Below, one piece after another: positions 31,735 to 39,635 of a DNA stretch of 39,840 bases. The notes beneath the pieces were generated by a model that was given only the letters and a program-made list of their open reading frames with translations, was not told where the DNA came from and did no database searches. This stretch comes from Synergistaceae bacterium UBA6101. GTDB taxonomy: Bacteria > Synergistota > Synergistia > Synergistales > Synergistaceae. The position numbers and the translations under genes were made by a program. The stretch spans positions 1-39,840 of the forward strand of contig DIWR01000008.1 in NCBI GenBank assembly GCA_002428495.1, in the 5' to 3' direction. The number at the start of each line of letters is the position of its first letter. The first letter of the stretch is position 1.

Positions 31735-32100
31735 CTAGAACTTCAGGCCGGCTTCGCGTGCCGCTTCTGCCAGGGCCTTGACTCTGCCATGATAGACATG
31801 TCCGCCGCGGTCAAAAACAACAGCACTGATTCCCTGGGCCAGAGCACGTTCAGCGATCAGTTTGCCGATTGCTTTTGCAGCTTCCTGATTTCCTGTGCCC
31901 TTCATATCCTTGAATGTCTTCTCCATTGTTGAAGCTGACACAAGTGTTCTTCCCTTTGCATCATCGATCACCTGAGCATATATATGCTTGAGGCTTCCGA
32001 ATACTGCAAGACGTGGACGCTCCACAGTGCCTGAGATAAGTTTCCTGAGGCGACGATGGCGGAGCTCCCGCATTTTATTGCGACTGCGATTACTGATCAA
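31735..32100 (-). CDS. rplR: 50S ribosomal protein L18
   Basis: L18 brings 5S rRNA to the 50S subunit. The 121-residue protein has RHRRLRKLISGTVERPRLAV and the C-terminal FDRGGHVYHGRVKALAEAAREAG. The start is a TTG with GAGGTG 7 nt upstream. It lies between rplF and rpsE. Confidence 0.96.
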   Translation of the reverse strand: MISNRSRNKMRELRHRRLRKLISGTVERPRLAVFGSLKHIYAQVIDDAKGRTLVSASTMEKTFKDMKGTGNQEAAKAIGKLIAERALAQGISAVVFDRGGHVYHGRVKALAEAAREAGLKF

Positions 32101-32116
32101 CGTCCTTCACCTCGCC

Positions 32117-32659
32117 TTACTTCTTGGCGCCGGCCTTGCCGGCCTTGCGGATTACAAATTCACCTGAGTACCTGATACCTTTGCCCTTGTACGGTTCGGG
32201 CGGGCGATACTCGCGAATGTTCGACGCGACCTGACCAACAAGCTGTCTGTCTATGCCGCGAACTACGATCTTGATCGGGCTTTCACATGCAAACTCTATA
32301 CCTGCAGGGGGAATTACCTCTACAGGATGGGAGAAACCGAGGTTCAGCACAAGATTCTGTCCCTGCATCTGAGCACGATAACCTACTCCGACGATTTCAA
32401 GAATTTTTTCAAAACCGTTGCTTACTCCTGTTACCATGTTGTTAAGGATGGCCCTTGTCATTCCGTGGGCAGCGCGTACAGGCTTGATCTCGCTTTCGCG
32501 TGTGACAATAAGCTGTCCATCTTCCTGTTCAACGTTGATCTGGGGCATAACTTGCATCTCCAGAGTTCCTTTGGAACCCTTTACAGAGACATGGCTGCCT
32601 TCGATCTTGACCTCTACTCCCTTGGGAAGCGGAATCGGTTTACGTCCTATTCTAGACAC
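32117..32659 (-). CDS. rplF: 50S ribosomal protein L6
   Basis: L6 sits by the factor-binding site of the 50S subunit. The 180-residue protein has the two repeated L6 folds, the N-terminal MSRIGRKPIPLPKGVEV and the C-terminal PEPYKGKGIRYSGE motif. The start is GTG. It lies between rpsH and rplR. Confidence 0.97.
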   Translation of the reverse strand: MSRIGRKPIPLPKGVEVKIEGSHVSVKGSKGTLEMQVMPQINVEQEDGQLIVTRESEIKPVRAAHGMTRAILNNMVTGVSNGFEKILEIVGVGYRAQMQGQNLVLNLGFSHPVEVIPPAGIEFACESPIKIVVRGIDRQLVGQVASNIREYRPPEPYKGKGIRYSGEFVIRKAGKAGAKK

Positions 32660-32673
32660 TTATGCCACCCCCA

Positions 32674-33078
32674 TTACCATACATAGCAAACGACTTCGCC
32701 GCCCAGGCCGCGCTTGCGCGCCTCTGCATCGGTCATAAGTCCCGCTGATGTTGAAATCATTGCAATTCCGAGACCACCCATAACTTTGGGCAGCTCGTCC
32801 TTGCCTACATAAATGCGGCGTCCTGGCTTGCTTATTCTGCGCAGTCCCTGGATCACTCGCTCCTTTGCCGGTCCATAGTTCATAGTAAGTCTGAGTATAG
32901 GCATCGGCTGTTTTGAGTCATTGATCGTCTTGTAGTTACGGATATAGCCCTCCTCTTTGAGGATGCGCGCCAATTCGAGACGCATCTTGCTAAGAGGCAT
33001 GTCCACCATCTCATGATAGACAACGTTCGCATTTCTAATGCGTGTGAGCATATCCGCGACAGGATCGGTAATATGCAT
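32674..33078 (-). CDS. rpsH: 30S ribosomal protein S8
   Basis: S8 binds the central domain of 16S rRNA and in E. coli represses the spc operon. The 134-residue protein shows DPVADMLTRIRNAN and the C-terminal GGLGIAMISTSAGLMTDAEARKRGLGGEV region with its STS motif. A repressor target site was not identified here. It lies between rpsN and rplF. Confidence 0.97.
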   Translation of the reverse strand: MHITDPVADMLTRIRNANVVYHEMVDMPLSKMRLELARILKEEGYIRNYKTINDSKQPMPILRLTMNYGPAKERVIQGLRRISKPGRRIYVGKDELPKVMGGLGIAMISTSAGLMTDAEARKRGLGGEVVCYVW

Positions 33079-33108
33079 TAAAAGATCCTCCCTTCCACGC
33101 CCACTTGC

Positions 33109-33294
33109 CTACCAGCTCGACTTGACTACGCCAGGGATCTTACCCTCGCGTGCAAGTTTGCGGAAACAGCAGCGGCACATGTTGAACTTTCTGATATAGC
33201 CCCTGGGACGTCCGCACAGGGGGCAGCGATTATACTTTCTCACTTTGAACTTAGGTTCAAGCTGAGCTTTATTTACCAAGCTTTTACGGGCCAT
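33109..33294 (-). CDS. rpsN: 30S ribosomal protein S14, type Z
   Basis: This is the short, zinc-binding form of S14: 61 residues with C24, C27, C40 and C43 (CPLCGRP and CRCC). It helps assemble the 30S head. The normal partner for this position is between rplE and rpsH, as found. The C+ form agrees with the other zinc-type ribosomal proteins in this cluster. Confidence 0.97.
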   Translation of the reverse strand: MARKSLVNKAQLEPKFKVRKYNRCPLCGRPRGYIRKFNMCRCCFRKLAREGKIPGVVKSSW

Positions 33295-33308
33295 AAGTAT
33301 ACTCCTTC

Positions 33309-33851
33309 CTAATGGGCGAAGGGCATGCCCAGTTCGGCCAACAGAGCCTGGGCTTCCTCATCCGCCTTCGCGGTCGTAACGAATGTTATATTCATTCCGC
33401 GCTGACGAATTACCTTATCGTAGTCTATCTCAGGGAAAAGAAGCTGTTCTTTGAGTCCAAGGTTGTAATTTCCCCTGCCGTCAAAACCTCTCTTTGAGAT
33501 ACCCTGGAAGTCTTTGATCCGCGGGAGCGCAATACTTATGAGGCGGTCGACAAATTCCCACATCCTGGAACCTCTCAGTGTTACGCAGCACGCTACAGGC
33601 ATACCTTCACGGACTTTGAACCCCGCGATGGACTTTTTCGCCCTTTTCATCATGGGTTTCTGTCCGGAGATTATCGTCAGTTCGTTGATCGAAGCATCCA
33701 TATATTTGTTATCAAGCTTCGCTTCGTTAACGCCTATGTTTATGACAACCTTAACCAGACGGGGAATCTCCATGACGTTCTTATATCCGAATTGTTCTTT
33801 CAACTTCGGAAGGACGTCCTCGCTGTACTTTGTCAAAAGACGCGGTGTCAT
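33309..33851 (-). CDS. rplE: 50S ribosomal protein L5
   Basis: L5 binds 5S rRNA and touches the P-site tRNA. The 180-residue protein has NVMEIPRLVKVVINIGVNEA, KSIAGFKVREGMPVACCVTL and the C-terminal FPEIDYDKVIRQRGMNITFV. Length and order are normal, between rplX and rpsN. Confidence 0.97.
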   Translation of the reverse strand: MTPRLLTKYSEDVLPKLKEQFGYKNVMEIPRLVKVVINIGVNEAKLDNKYMDASINELTIISGQKPMMKRAKKSIAGFKVREGMPVACCVTLRGSRMWEFVDRLISIALPRIKDFQGISKRGFDGRGNYNLGLKEQLLFPEIDYDKVIRQRGMNITFVTTAKADEEAQALLAELGMPFAH

Positions 33852-33863
33852 AGTTGTCCCTCC

Positions 33864-34190
33864 TTAAACCTTATCGATGATTTCGCCGCACTGTTTGCAG
33901 ATACGGACTTTCTTGCCGCTGTCAAGAAATGCACGGCTTACGCGGGTAGGTTTGCCGCATGAAGGACATACAAGCATTGCTTTACATGCATGCAGAGGTG
34001 CTTCCTTCTTGAGAAATCCACCGCGAGGATCTTTTTGTGTCGGACGCGCGCTCTTAGTCACCATATTAACGTTTTCAATGACTATCGTGTCTTTCTGGAG
34101 ATCCCTGCGAAGAACTTTGCCTTCTTTGCCGGCATCCTTGCCTGAAATAACACGAACTCGGTCTCCTTTTTTGATTCTCATTTTGGACAT
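33864..34190 (-). CDS. rplX: 50S ribosomal protein L24 with C-terminal zinc ribbon
   Basis: L24 starts 50S assembly. The 108-residue protein has the KOW segment KKGDRVRVISGKDAGKEGKV (7-26) and a C-terminal knuckle pair C75/C78 and C98/C101 that would bind zinc. Not all bacterial L24 proteins keep these cysteines. The ATG at 34190 has GGGGG upstream. It lies between rplN and rplE. Confidence 0.96.
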   Translation of the reverse strand: MSKMRIKKGDRVRVISGKDAGKEGKVLRRDLQKDTIVIENVNMVTKSARPTQKDPRGGFLKKEAPLHACKAMLVCPSCGKPTRVSRAFLDSGKKVRICKQCGEIIDKV

Positions 34191-34203
34191 GAACTGTTAC
34201 CCC

Positions 34204-34572
34204 CTACACTACCTCGGGAGCAAGAGAGACTATTCGCATGTATTTCTTCTCTCTGAGTTCCCGAGCTACAGGACCGAAAATACGGGTTCCCTTAGGATCA
34301 CCGTTGTTGTCTATGACGACAGCGGCATTGTCATCGAAGCGAACGTAAGATCCATCCTTGCGGCGGATCTCTTTTTTCGTCCTGACTATAACTGCCTTTA
34401 CTACGTCACCTTTTTTAATGTTAGCATTGGGAGTAGCCTCACGAACTGAAGCCACTATTACATCACCCACTGTACCTGCCTTGTGGAAGCTCCCACCTTT
34501 GACCTGGATGCAGAGGATCTTCTTTGCGCCCGAATTATCGGCTACATTTAGCACTGTACGAAGCTGGATCAT
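34204..34572 (-). CDS. rplN: 50S ribosomal protein L14
   Basis: L14 forms part of the subunit interface. The 122-residue protein has MIQLRTVLNVADNSGAK and GDVVKAVIVRTKKEIRRKDG, with the C-terminal GPVARELREKKYMRIVSLAPEV. Size and position are normal. Confidence 0.97.
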   Translation of the reverse strand: MIQLRTVLNVADNSGAKKILCIQVKGGSFHKAGTVGDVIVASVREATPNANIKKGDVVKAVIVRTKKEIRRKDGSYVRFDDNAAVVIDNNGDPKGTRIFGPVARELREKKYMRIVSLAPEVV

Positions 34573-34575
34573 AAC

Positions 34576-34872
34576 CTACAATGCCTCCTCGTCTTCCTGT
34601 TTTACACCCATAACGGGAGCTCTCTCGATTATCTGCGCGACTTCCCAGCGTTTATTTGCGCTGAGGGGACGGGTCTCTGCGATCATGACCTTGTCACCTA
34701 TGCGGCAATCGTTAGTCTCGTCATGGGCCATAAACTTTTTGGACCGGAGAACCGGTTTTCCATAAAGTGAATGTTTGGCCATACGGTCAACACGAACAAC
34801 TATGGTCTTATCCATTTTGTCGCTAACCACCACGCCGGTGCGGACTTTGCGATTTACTTTGTTTGCTTCCAT
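34576..34872 (-). CDS. rpsQ: 30S ribosomal protein S17
   Basis: S17 is a primary 16S rRNA binder. The 98-residue protein has RTGVVVSDKMDKTIVVRVDR, an OB fold and the ETRPLSANKRWEVAQIIERA segment. It is a little longer than the usual 80-88 because of short extra ends. It lies 6 nt after rpmC and 3 nt before rplN. Confidence 0.96.
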   Translation of the reverse strand: MEANKVNRKVRTGVVVSDKMDKTIVVRVDRMAKHSLYGKPVLRSKKFMAHDETNDCRIGDKVMIAETRPLSANKRWEVAQIIERAPVMGVKQEDEEAL

Positions 34873-34878
34873 CTCCGG

Positions 34879-35094
34879 CTACCTCCTTGCTCCTGAACGA
34901 TCAATACCCTTTTCCTTTTCGGTGATTACCGTCAGTACGCGGGCAATTGTCTTTTTGACCTCTCTAATACGGCCCGAGTTGTTCAACTGTCCTATCGCAT
35001 TCTGAAAGCGAAGGTTGAACAGCTCTTCCTTAAATTGCTTGTGTTTGTCGTTTAGCTCAGATATGCTGAGATCTCTAAGTTCCTTGGGATCCAT
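34879..35094 (-). CDS. rpmC: 50S ribosomal protein L29
   Basis: L29 lies at the peptide exit and helps dock trigger factor and SRP. The product of 71 residues has the coiled helical hairpin (SISELNDKHKQFKEELFNLR) and REVKKTIARVLTVI. The ATG at 35094 is chosen over a GTG at 35103, because AGGTG lies 6 nt upstream of the ATG and the GTG is inside it. It starts one nt after the rplP stop codon. Confidence 0.95.
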   Translation of the reverse strand: MDPKELRDLSISELNDKHKQFKEELFNLRFQNAIGQLNNSGRIREVKKTIARVLTVITEKEKGIDRSGARR

Positions 35095-35095
35095 A

Positions 35096-35515
35096 CTATT
35101 CACCTGCTCCCTCTCGGGTTAACAATTTTACCTTGATGGGCAGTTTGAAGGATGCCGTGCGAAAGGCCTCAACGGCTGTCTCACGGGGCACACCTGCTAT
35201 TTCAAACATCACACGACCACGTTTTACTGCCGCAGTCCAGTATTCGACGTTTCCTTTACCCTTACCCATACGTGTTTCAAGAGGCTTTTCTGTTACAGGG
35301 CGGTCGGGGAATATCCGGATCCAGATCTGTCCGCCCTTTTTCATTTTACGGCTGATCGCAACACGGACAGCTTCGATCTGACGGGCTGTGATCCAGCCAT
35401 TTTCACACGCCTGAAGTCCATATTCACCAAAATCCACCTTCGTGGCTCCCTTTGCATAGCCGCGCAGGGCAGTCAGGTGAGGTTTACGGTACTTAACTCT
35501 TTTCGGAGAAAGCAT
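35096..35515 (-). CDS. rplP: 50S ribosomal protein L16
   Basis: L16 contacts the A-site tRNA. The 139-residue protein shows MLSPKRVKYRKPHLTALRGY, ITARQIEAVRVAISRKMKKG, FPDRPVTEKPLETRMGKGKG and a basic C-terminus. It is preceded by rpsC (6-nt gap) and followed by rpmC (1 nt). Confidence 0.97.
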   Translation of the reverse strand: MLSPKRVKYRKPHLTALRGYAKGATKVDFGEYGLQACENGWITARQIEAVRVAISRKMKKGGQIWIRIFPDRPVTEKPLETRMGKGKGNVEYWTAAVKRGRVMFEIAGVPRETAVEAFRTASFKLPIKVKLLTREGAGE

Positions 35516-35521
35516 CAGATG

Positions 35522-36202
35522 TTACCCCCTCTCCTGATGGGCAGGAACGGCTTCCATTACAGGTTTGCGTTCCATTATTTCGCCTTTATAGATCCAGACC
35601 TTAATGCCAATGACACCGTAAATCGTATGGGCTTCGGCGAAACCGTAATTAATGTCTGCTCTGAGTGTCGAAAGAGGGAGCTGTCCTTCAAGATACCATT
35701 CCGTGCGTGCGATCTCAGCTCCGCCAAGACGCCCGGCACACTGGATCTTGATACCTTTTGCCCCTGATTTCATTGCACGGAAGATCGACTGTTTCATTGC
35801 GCGGCGGAAGCTGATCCTGCGCTCAAGTGATGCTGCAACTCCTTCTGCCACTACCTGTGCTTCTGCATCAGGATTTTTGATCTCCTGGATATTGATCATG
35901 ACCCGGCTTCCGGTCTTGGCCTGGAGTTCTTCACGAACTGCCTGAATCTCTGCACCCTGCTTGCCGATAACTACACCAGGCCGGGCGGTCCAAACTGTAA
36001 AACGCATAACGTTTCCAATACGCTCTATTTCCACGCGGCTTACGCCTGCTTTATTCCAGCGCTTCCTGATCCATTCCCTCAGTTCAAGGTCATTGTGCAG
36101 GAATTTGGCATATTTTTTTCCGTCTGCATACCAGCGGGATTCCCAATCGTAGATGACACCAATCCTGTAACCTACCGGGTGAACTTTCTGACCCACCGTC
36201 AC
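35522..36202 (-). CDS. rpsC: 30S ribosomal protein S3
   Basis: S3 lines the mRNA entry channel. The 226-residue protein has the KH domain (ARPGVVIGKQGAEIQAVREE) and the C-terminal GCAGRLGG-like motif (QCAGRLGGAEIARTEWYLEG). The start is GTG at 36202 with GGAGGGG just upstream. It lies between rplV and rplP. Confidence 0.97.
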   Translation of the reverse strand: MTVGQKVHPVGYRIGVIYDWESRWYADGKKYAKFLHNDLELREWIRKRWNKAGVSRVEIERIGNVMRFTVWTARPGVVIGKQGAEIQAVREELQAKTGSRVMINIQEIKNPDAEAQVVAEGVAASLERRISFRRAMKQSIFRAMKSGAKGIKIQCAGRLGGAEIARTEWYLEGQLPLSTLRADINYGFAEAHTIYGVIGIKVWIYKGEIMERKPVMEAVPAHQERG

Positions 36203-36208
36203 CCCTCC

Positions 36209-36541
36209 TTATTTCTCACCTACGACCACAGAAACGTGGCACGTATGGTGTCTAAAAGCATGCGCGCGCCCCATTGAAACGGGACGAAAGCGCTTCATGT
36301 AGCTTCCCTGATCCGCCTTTACTTCTTTTACTACGAGCTTGTCCATATCAAGTCCGAAATTGTGCTCTGCGTTTGCTATCGCACTCTTAAGAACTTTTTC
36401 AGTTACACGTGCCCCTTTGTTCGGGGTGTACTTAAGTACCAGCAGAGCATCAGAAGCTTTTTTGCCTCTGATGAGAGCTAATACTTGACGTACTTTGGTC
36501 GCTGAGATACGGACCTGCTGGGCTGTTGCCTTAACTTCCAT
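36209..36541 (-). CDS. rplV: 50S ribosomal protein L22
   Basis: L22 lines the peptide tunnel; its beta-hairpin takes part in macrolide effects and nascent-chain stalling. The 110-residue protein starts MEVKATAQQVRISATKVRQV and ends with the SMGRAHAFRHHTCHVSVVVGE segment. A longer frame extends upstream into rpsS but is not typical of L22; AGGAGGGG lies about 7 nt before the chosen ATG at 36541. Confidence 0.96.
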   Translation of the reverse strand: MEVKATAQQVRISATKVRQVLALIRGKKASDALLVLKYTPNKGARVTEKVLKSAIANAEHNFGLDMDKLVVKEVKADQGSYMKRFRPVSMGRAHAFRHHTCHVSVVVGEK

Positions 36542-36554
36542 GACCCTGCCCCTC

Positions 36555-36839
36555 CTACTTCTTGACTTTCGTGGAGCGTTCCTGTCCGGCGTGACCGCCG
36601 AACTTACGGGTCGGTGCAAATTCGCCGAGCTTATGCCCAATCATATTGTCGCTGATGTAAACAGGAATATGAATGCGGCCGTTGTGTACTGCAATAGTAT
36701 GTCCAACCATTTCAGGGGTTACGCTTGAACGACGTGACCAGCTCTTGATTACAAGCTTTTTCCCCGATTCGTTCATGTCCTCTACCCTACGGATAAGTTT
36801 CGCATCCACATAGGGTCCTTTTTTAAGTGAACGAGCCAT
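36555..36839 (-). CDS. rpsS: 30S ribosomal protein S19
   Basis: S19 is in the 30S head and touches S13 and tRNA. The 94-residue protein has MARSLKKGPYVDAKLIRRVE, HNGRIHIPVYISDNMIGHKL and GEFAPTRKFGGHA. Size is normal. It lies between rplB and rplV. Confidence 0.97.
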   Translation of the reverse strand: MARSLKKGPYVDAKLIRRVEDMNESGKKLVIKSWSRRSSVTPEMVGHTIAVHNGRIHIPVYISDNMIGHKLGEFAPTRKFGGHAGQERSTKVKK

Positions 36840-36866
36840 CTCTGTATTCCCTCCTACAAACCCGGG

Positions 36867-37691
36867 TTACTTCTTCCTACGGCGGACTATGAACTTGTCC
36901 GAAGGCTTACGCTTACGTGTGCGGTAGCCCTTTGCCGGAGTACCCCATGGGGATACCGGATGCTTGTGTGACTTGCTCTTGCCTTCTCCGCCGCCCATAG
37001 GATGATCTACCGGGTTCATGATCATTCCTCTAACATGCGGACGAATTCCAAGCCAACGAGTTCTTCCGGCTTTACCGTAAACTACATTTTCATGTTCTTC
37101 ATTTCCGACCTGCCCAACTGTGGCCATGCATTCAAGAAGGATAAGTCTCAGTTCTCCGCTTGGCATACGGACAAATGCATATTTGCCCTCTTTAGCCATG
37201 AGCTGCGCAGATGCTCCTGCTGAGCGTACAAGTACTCCGCCGCGGCCCGGCTCAAGTTCTACGTTGTGTACTACAGTACCAACGGGGATATCCTTAAGCT
37301 TAAGAGCATTGCCGGGGCGAATGTCGGAATCCTTGCCTGCAACGACGCTGTCTCCAACATTAAGACCCGAGGGAGCAATAATATAACGTTTTTCTCCGTC
37401 AAGATAAGAGATCAGTGCAATACGGGCAGAACGGTTGGGATCGTACTCGATAGAGACGACTTTTCCGGGAACTCCCAGTTTGTCTCTTTTAAAGTCGATG
37501 ATACGATACTTGATCCTTCCGTGGCCGCCGCGATGGCGCATTGTAATACGGCCATTGTTATTGCGTCCCGCTTTCTCACTTAACGATACAACCAGACTCC
37601 GCTCCGGCTTTGCCTTTGTTATCTCAGAATAGTCAGGCGTAGCCATGTGGCGGCGGCTGGGTGTAGTGGGACGGAATTTCTTGATACCCAT
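36867..37691 (-). CDS. rplB: 50S ribosomal protein L2
   Basis: L2 is needed for peptidyl transfer and subunit joining. The 274-residue protein has the N-terminal MGIKKFRPTTPSRRHM, GRNNNGRITMRHRGGHGR and the invariant C-terminal NPVDHPMGGGEGKSKSHKHP. Length and position are normal. Confidence 0.98.
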   Translation of the reverse strand: MGIKKFRPTTPSRRHMATPDYSEITKAKPERSLVVSLSEKAGRNNNGRITMRHRGGHGRIKYRIIDFKRDKLGVPGKVVSIEYDPNRSARIALISYLDGEKRYIIAPSGLNVGDSVVAGKDSDIRPGNALKLKDIPVGTVVHNVELEPGRGGVLVRSAGASAQLMAKEGKYAFVRMPSGELRLILLECMATVGQVGNEEHENVVYGKAGRTRWLGIRPHVRGMIMNPVDHPMGGGEGKSKSHKHPVSPWGTPAKGYRTRKRKPSDKFIVRRRKK

Positions 37692-37712
37692 CTCTGGTTA
37701 ACCCCTTTCTGC

Positions 37713-38009
37713 CTAGGCGCTTGCGCCCTCGAAAAATGCGATCTTTTCACCTTTTGCAAGTGTAATTATCGCTTTCTTCCAGGAACGTGAACGACCCAAA
37801 AAGGCACCCATCCGCTTCGGTTTGGAACGGACCTGGATCGTATTTACCCTTACAACTTTTACCTTGAAAACTTCCTCGACCGCTTTGCGGATCTCGATCT
37901 TGTTCGCTTTGGGAAGCACTTCAAACGTGTACTGTCCAAGTTCCATCATCCGGCTCGTCTTTTCTGTAATTATCGGGCGAACAATAATATCATGTGCTAC
38001 TGCGTTCAT
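37713..38009 (-). CDS. rplW: 50S ribosomal protein L23
   Basis: L23 is the main docking site for trigger factor at the tunnel exit. The 98-residue protein has the family block IIVRPIITEKTSRMMELGQY and NTIQVRSKPKRMG. Its ATG overlaps the rplD stop codon by 4 nt, so it is coupled to L4. Confidence 0.96.
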   Translation of the reverse strand: MNAVAHDIIVRPIITEKTSRMMELGQYTFEVLPKANKIEIRKAVEEVFKVKVVRVNTIQVRSKPKRMGAFLGRSRSWKKAIITLAKGEKIAFFEGASA

Positions 38010-38632
38010 TGACCGAACACCTCCTCGAGCTTTTTGACAGCCTCAGGAGTCGCAATCAGCTGATCGTGGTTAAGAAGGTCATAAACGTTGATGCTGTCTA
38101 CATGCATTACTTCCGCTCCAGGGATGTTTGCAGCAGATTTGACAACTGCCATGTTCGTCTCGTGAAGAACAAAAAGCGGCTTCTTTCCACTGTCGATAGC
38201 TGTAAGGAAATCAAGCATTACCTTTGTCTTCGGTGCCTCAACATCAAAGCGCTCAAGGACAAGCATATTCTCCTCCTGGACCTTTAGGGTCAGGGCGCTG
38301 CACAGAGCAAGACGACGGACCTTCTTGTTTACCTTCTGATGATAGTCTCTCGGGTGCGGACCATGAGCAACTCCGCCGCCGACCCAAACGGGCGAGCGTG
38401 AACTGCCTGCACGGGCACGACCCGTATGTTTCTGTCTCCAGGGCTTTTTACCGCCGCCGCGGACATCTCCGCGATCTTTTGTGTTATGAGTTCCAACACG
38501 GCAGTTAGCCAGATGCGCAACTACTACCTGATGCATAGCCGGCACATGGACAGGGGCACCGAAGACGGCATCAGAGAGTTCGAAATCTCCGATTACCTCG
38601 CCTTTGAAATTTACTTCTTTTACTACAGGCAT
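38006..38632 (-). CDS. rplD: 50S ribosomal protein L4
   Basis: L4 lines the exit tunnel and represses the S10 operon in E. coli. The 208-residue protein has the RNA-binding loop NTKDRGDVRGGGKKPWRQKH and RAGSSRSPVWVGGGVAHGPH. Any L4-regulated leader would lie upstream of rpsJ or tuf and is not clearly seen here. Confidence 0.97.
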   Translation of the reverse strand: MPVVKEVNFKGEVIGDFELSDAVFGAPVHVPAMHQVVVAHLANCRVGTHNTKDRGDVRGGGKKPWRQKHTGRARAGSSRSPVWVGGGVAHGPHPRDYHQKVNKKVRRLALCSALTLKVQEENMLVLERFDVEAPKTKVMLDFLTAIDSGKKPLFVLHETNMAVVKSAANIPGAEVMHVDSINVYDLLNHDQLIATPEAVKKLEEVFGQ

Positions 38633-38650
38633 AGTCTTCTGCCTCCCTAC

Positions 38651-39277
38651 TTACGCTGTTTTACGGATCATAATGAGACTGTCGCGAGCTCCGGGAACAG
38701 AACCTTTGATCAATATCAGGTTGTTCTCTTCGTCCACTGCAAAAACCTTTAGGTTTTTCGTGGTTACTCGCTCACTTCCCATGTGACCCGCCATCCTCCG
38801 GCCTTTTACTACACGACCGGGATAACTGCTGCATCCAATAGAACCGGGGTGACGGTGGGTAACAGAAGCACCATGGCTTGCCGGTCCTCCACCAAATCCA
38901 TGACGTTTCATTACGCCTGCGGTTCCCTTACCTTTGCTGATGCCAGTGACATCAACAATTTCGCCATTCTGGAACAGAGAAACTGTGATCTCCTGTCCCA
39001 CCTGGTAGTCCGACGTATTTTCTACGCGGAACTCCCTCAGCCAGCGCCTCGGTGCTGTTCCCTGTTTCTCGAAGTATCCCTTCATCGGCTTATTGACCTT
39101 AACGGGCCTGATCTCTCCGAAACCGAGCTGCACTGCGCTGTAACTGTTCTTTTCAGGTGTCCGGATTCCAACGATGGAGCAAGGTCCTGCCTCGATAACC
39201 GTTATCGGCACTGCCTTGCCTTCTTCGTCGAAGACCTGGGTCATCCCTACCTTACGGCCCAGAATCCCCATGCTCAT
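38651..39277 (-). CDS. rplC: 50S ribosomal protein L3
   Basis: L3 starts 50S assembly and reaches the peptidyl transferase centre. The 208-residue protein has MSMGILGRKVGMTQVFDEEG and SKGKGTAGVMKRHGFGGGPA with SHGASVTHRHPGSIG. The first ATG (39277) has AAGGAG 10 nt upstream; the second ATG two codons on is also possible. Confidence 0.97.
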   Translation of the reverse strand: MSMGILGRKVGMTQVFDEEGKAVPITVIEAGPCSIVGIRTPEKNSYSAVQLGFGEIRPVKVNKPMKGYFEKQGTAPRRWLREFRVENTSDYQVGQEITVSLFQNGEIVDVTGISKGKGTAGVMKRHGFGGGPASHGASVTHRHPGSIGCSSYPGRVVKGRRMAGHMGSERVTTKNLKVFAVDEENNLILIKGSVPGARDSLIMIRKTA

Positions 39278-39306
39278 TTGCGTTTCACTCCTTTCAGATC
39301 AAACCT

Positions 39307-39612
39307 CTACAGCTTGATCTGTATATCAACACCGGAAGGCAGATTGAGCTCCATAAGAGCTTCCATCGTCTTCTGTGTCGGGTCGACTATATCTATCAGA
39401 CGCTTGTGTGTCCTGATCTCAAACTGTTCGCGTGCGTCCTTGTCAACGTGAGGGGACATCAGTATATCGAACTTTTTGATCTCTGTCGGAAGAGGTACCG
39501 GCCCGGACACTCTTGCACCAGTGCGCTCTGCAGTCTCTGCGATTTGTGTCGCGGAAGCGTCGAGAACGCGATGGTCAAAGGCTTTTAATTTAATACGAAT
39601 TTTTTTTGCCAA
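39307..39612 (-). CDS. rpsJ: 30S ribosomal protein S10
   Basis: S10 is part of the 30S head and, as NusE, of antitermination complexes. The 101-residue protein shows KIRIKLKAFDHRVLDASATQ, VSGPVPLPTEIKKFDILMSP and DKDAREQFEIRTHKRLIDIV. The start is TTG with GGAGGGG 6 nt upstream. It is the first gene of the S10 operon and lies 23 nt after tuf. Confidence 0.97.
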   Translation of the reverse strand: MAKKIRIKLKAFDHRVLDASATQIAETAERTGARVSGPVPLPTEIKKFDILMSPHVDKDAREQFEIRTHKRLIDIVDPTQKTMEALMELNLPSGVDIQIKL

Positions 39613-39635
39613 AATATTCCCCTCCTGGGGCTGCT

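Noticed and set aside
38783..39451. Plus-strand open frame of 222 residues
   Set aside because: It is antisense to rplC and rpsJ, both certain genes; no domain is recognisable.
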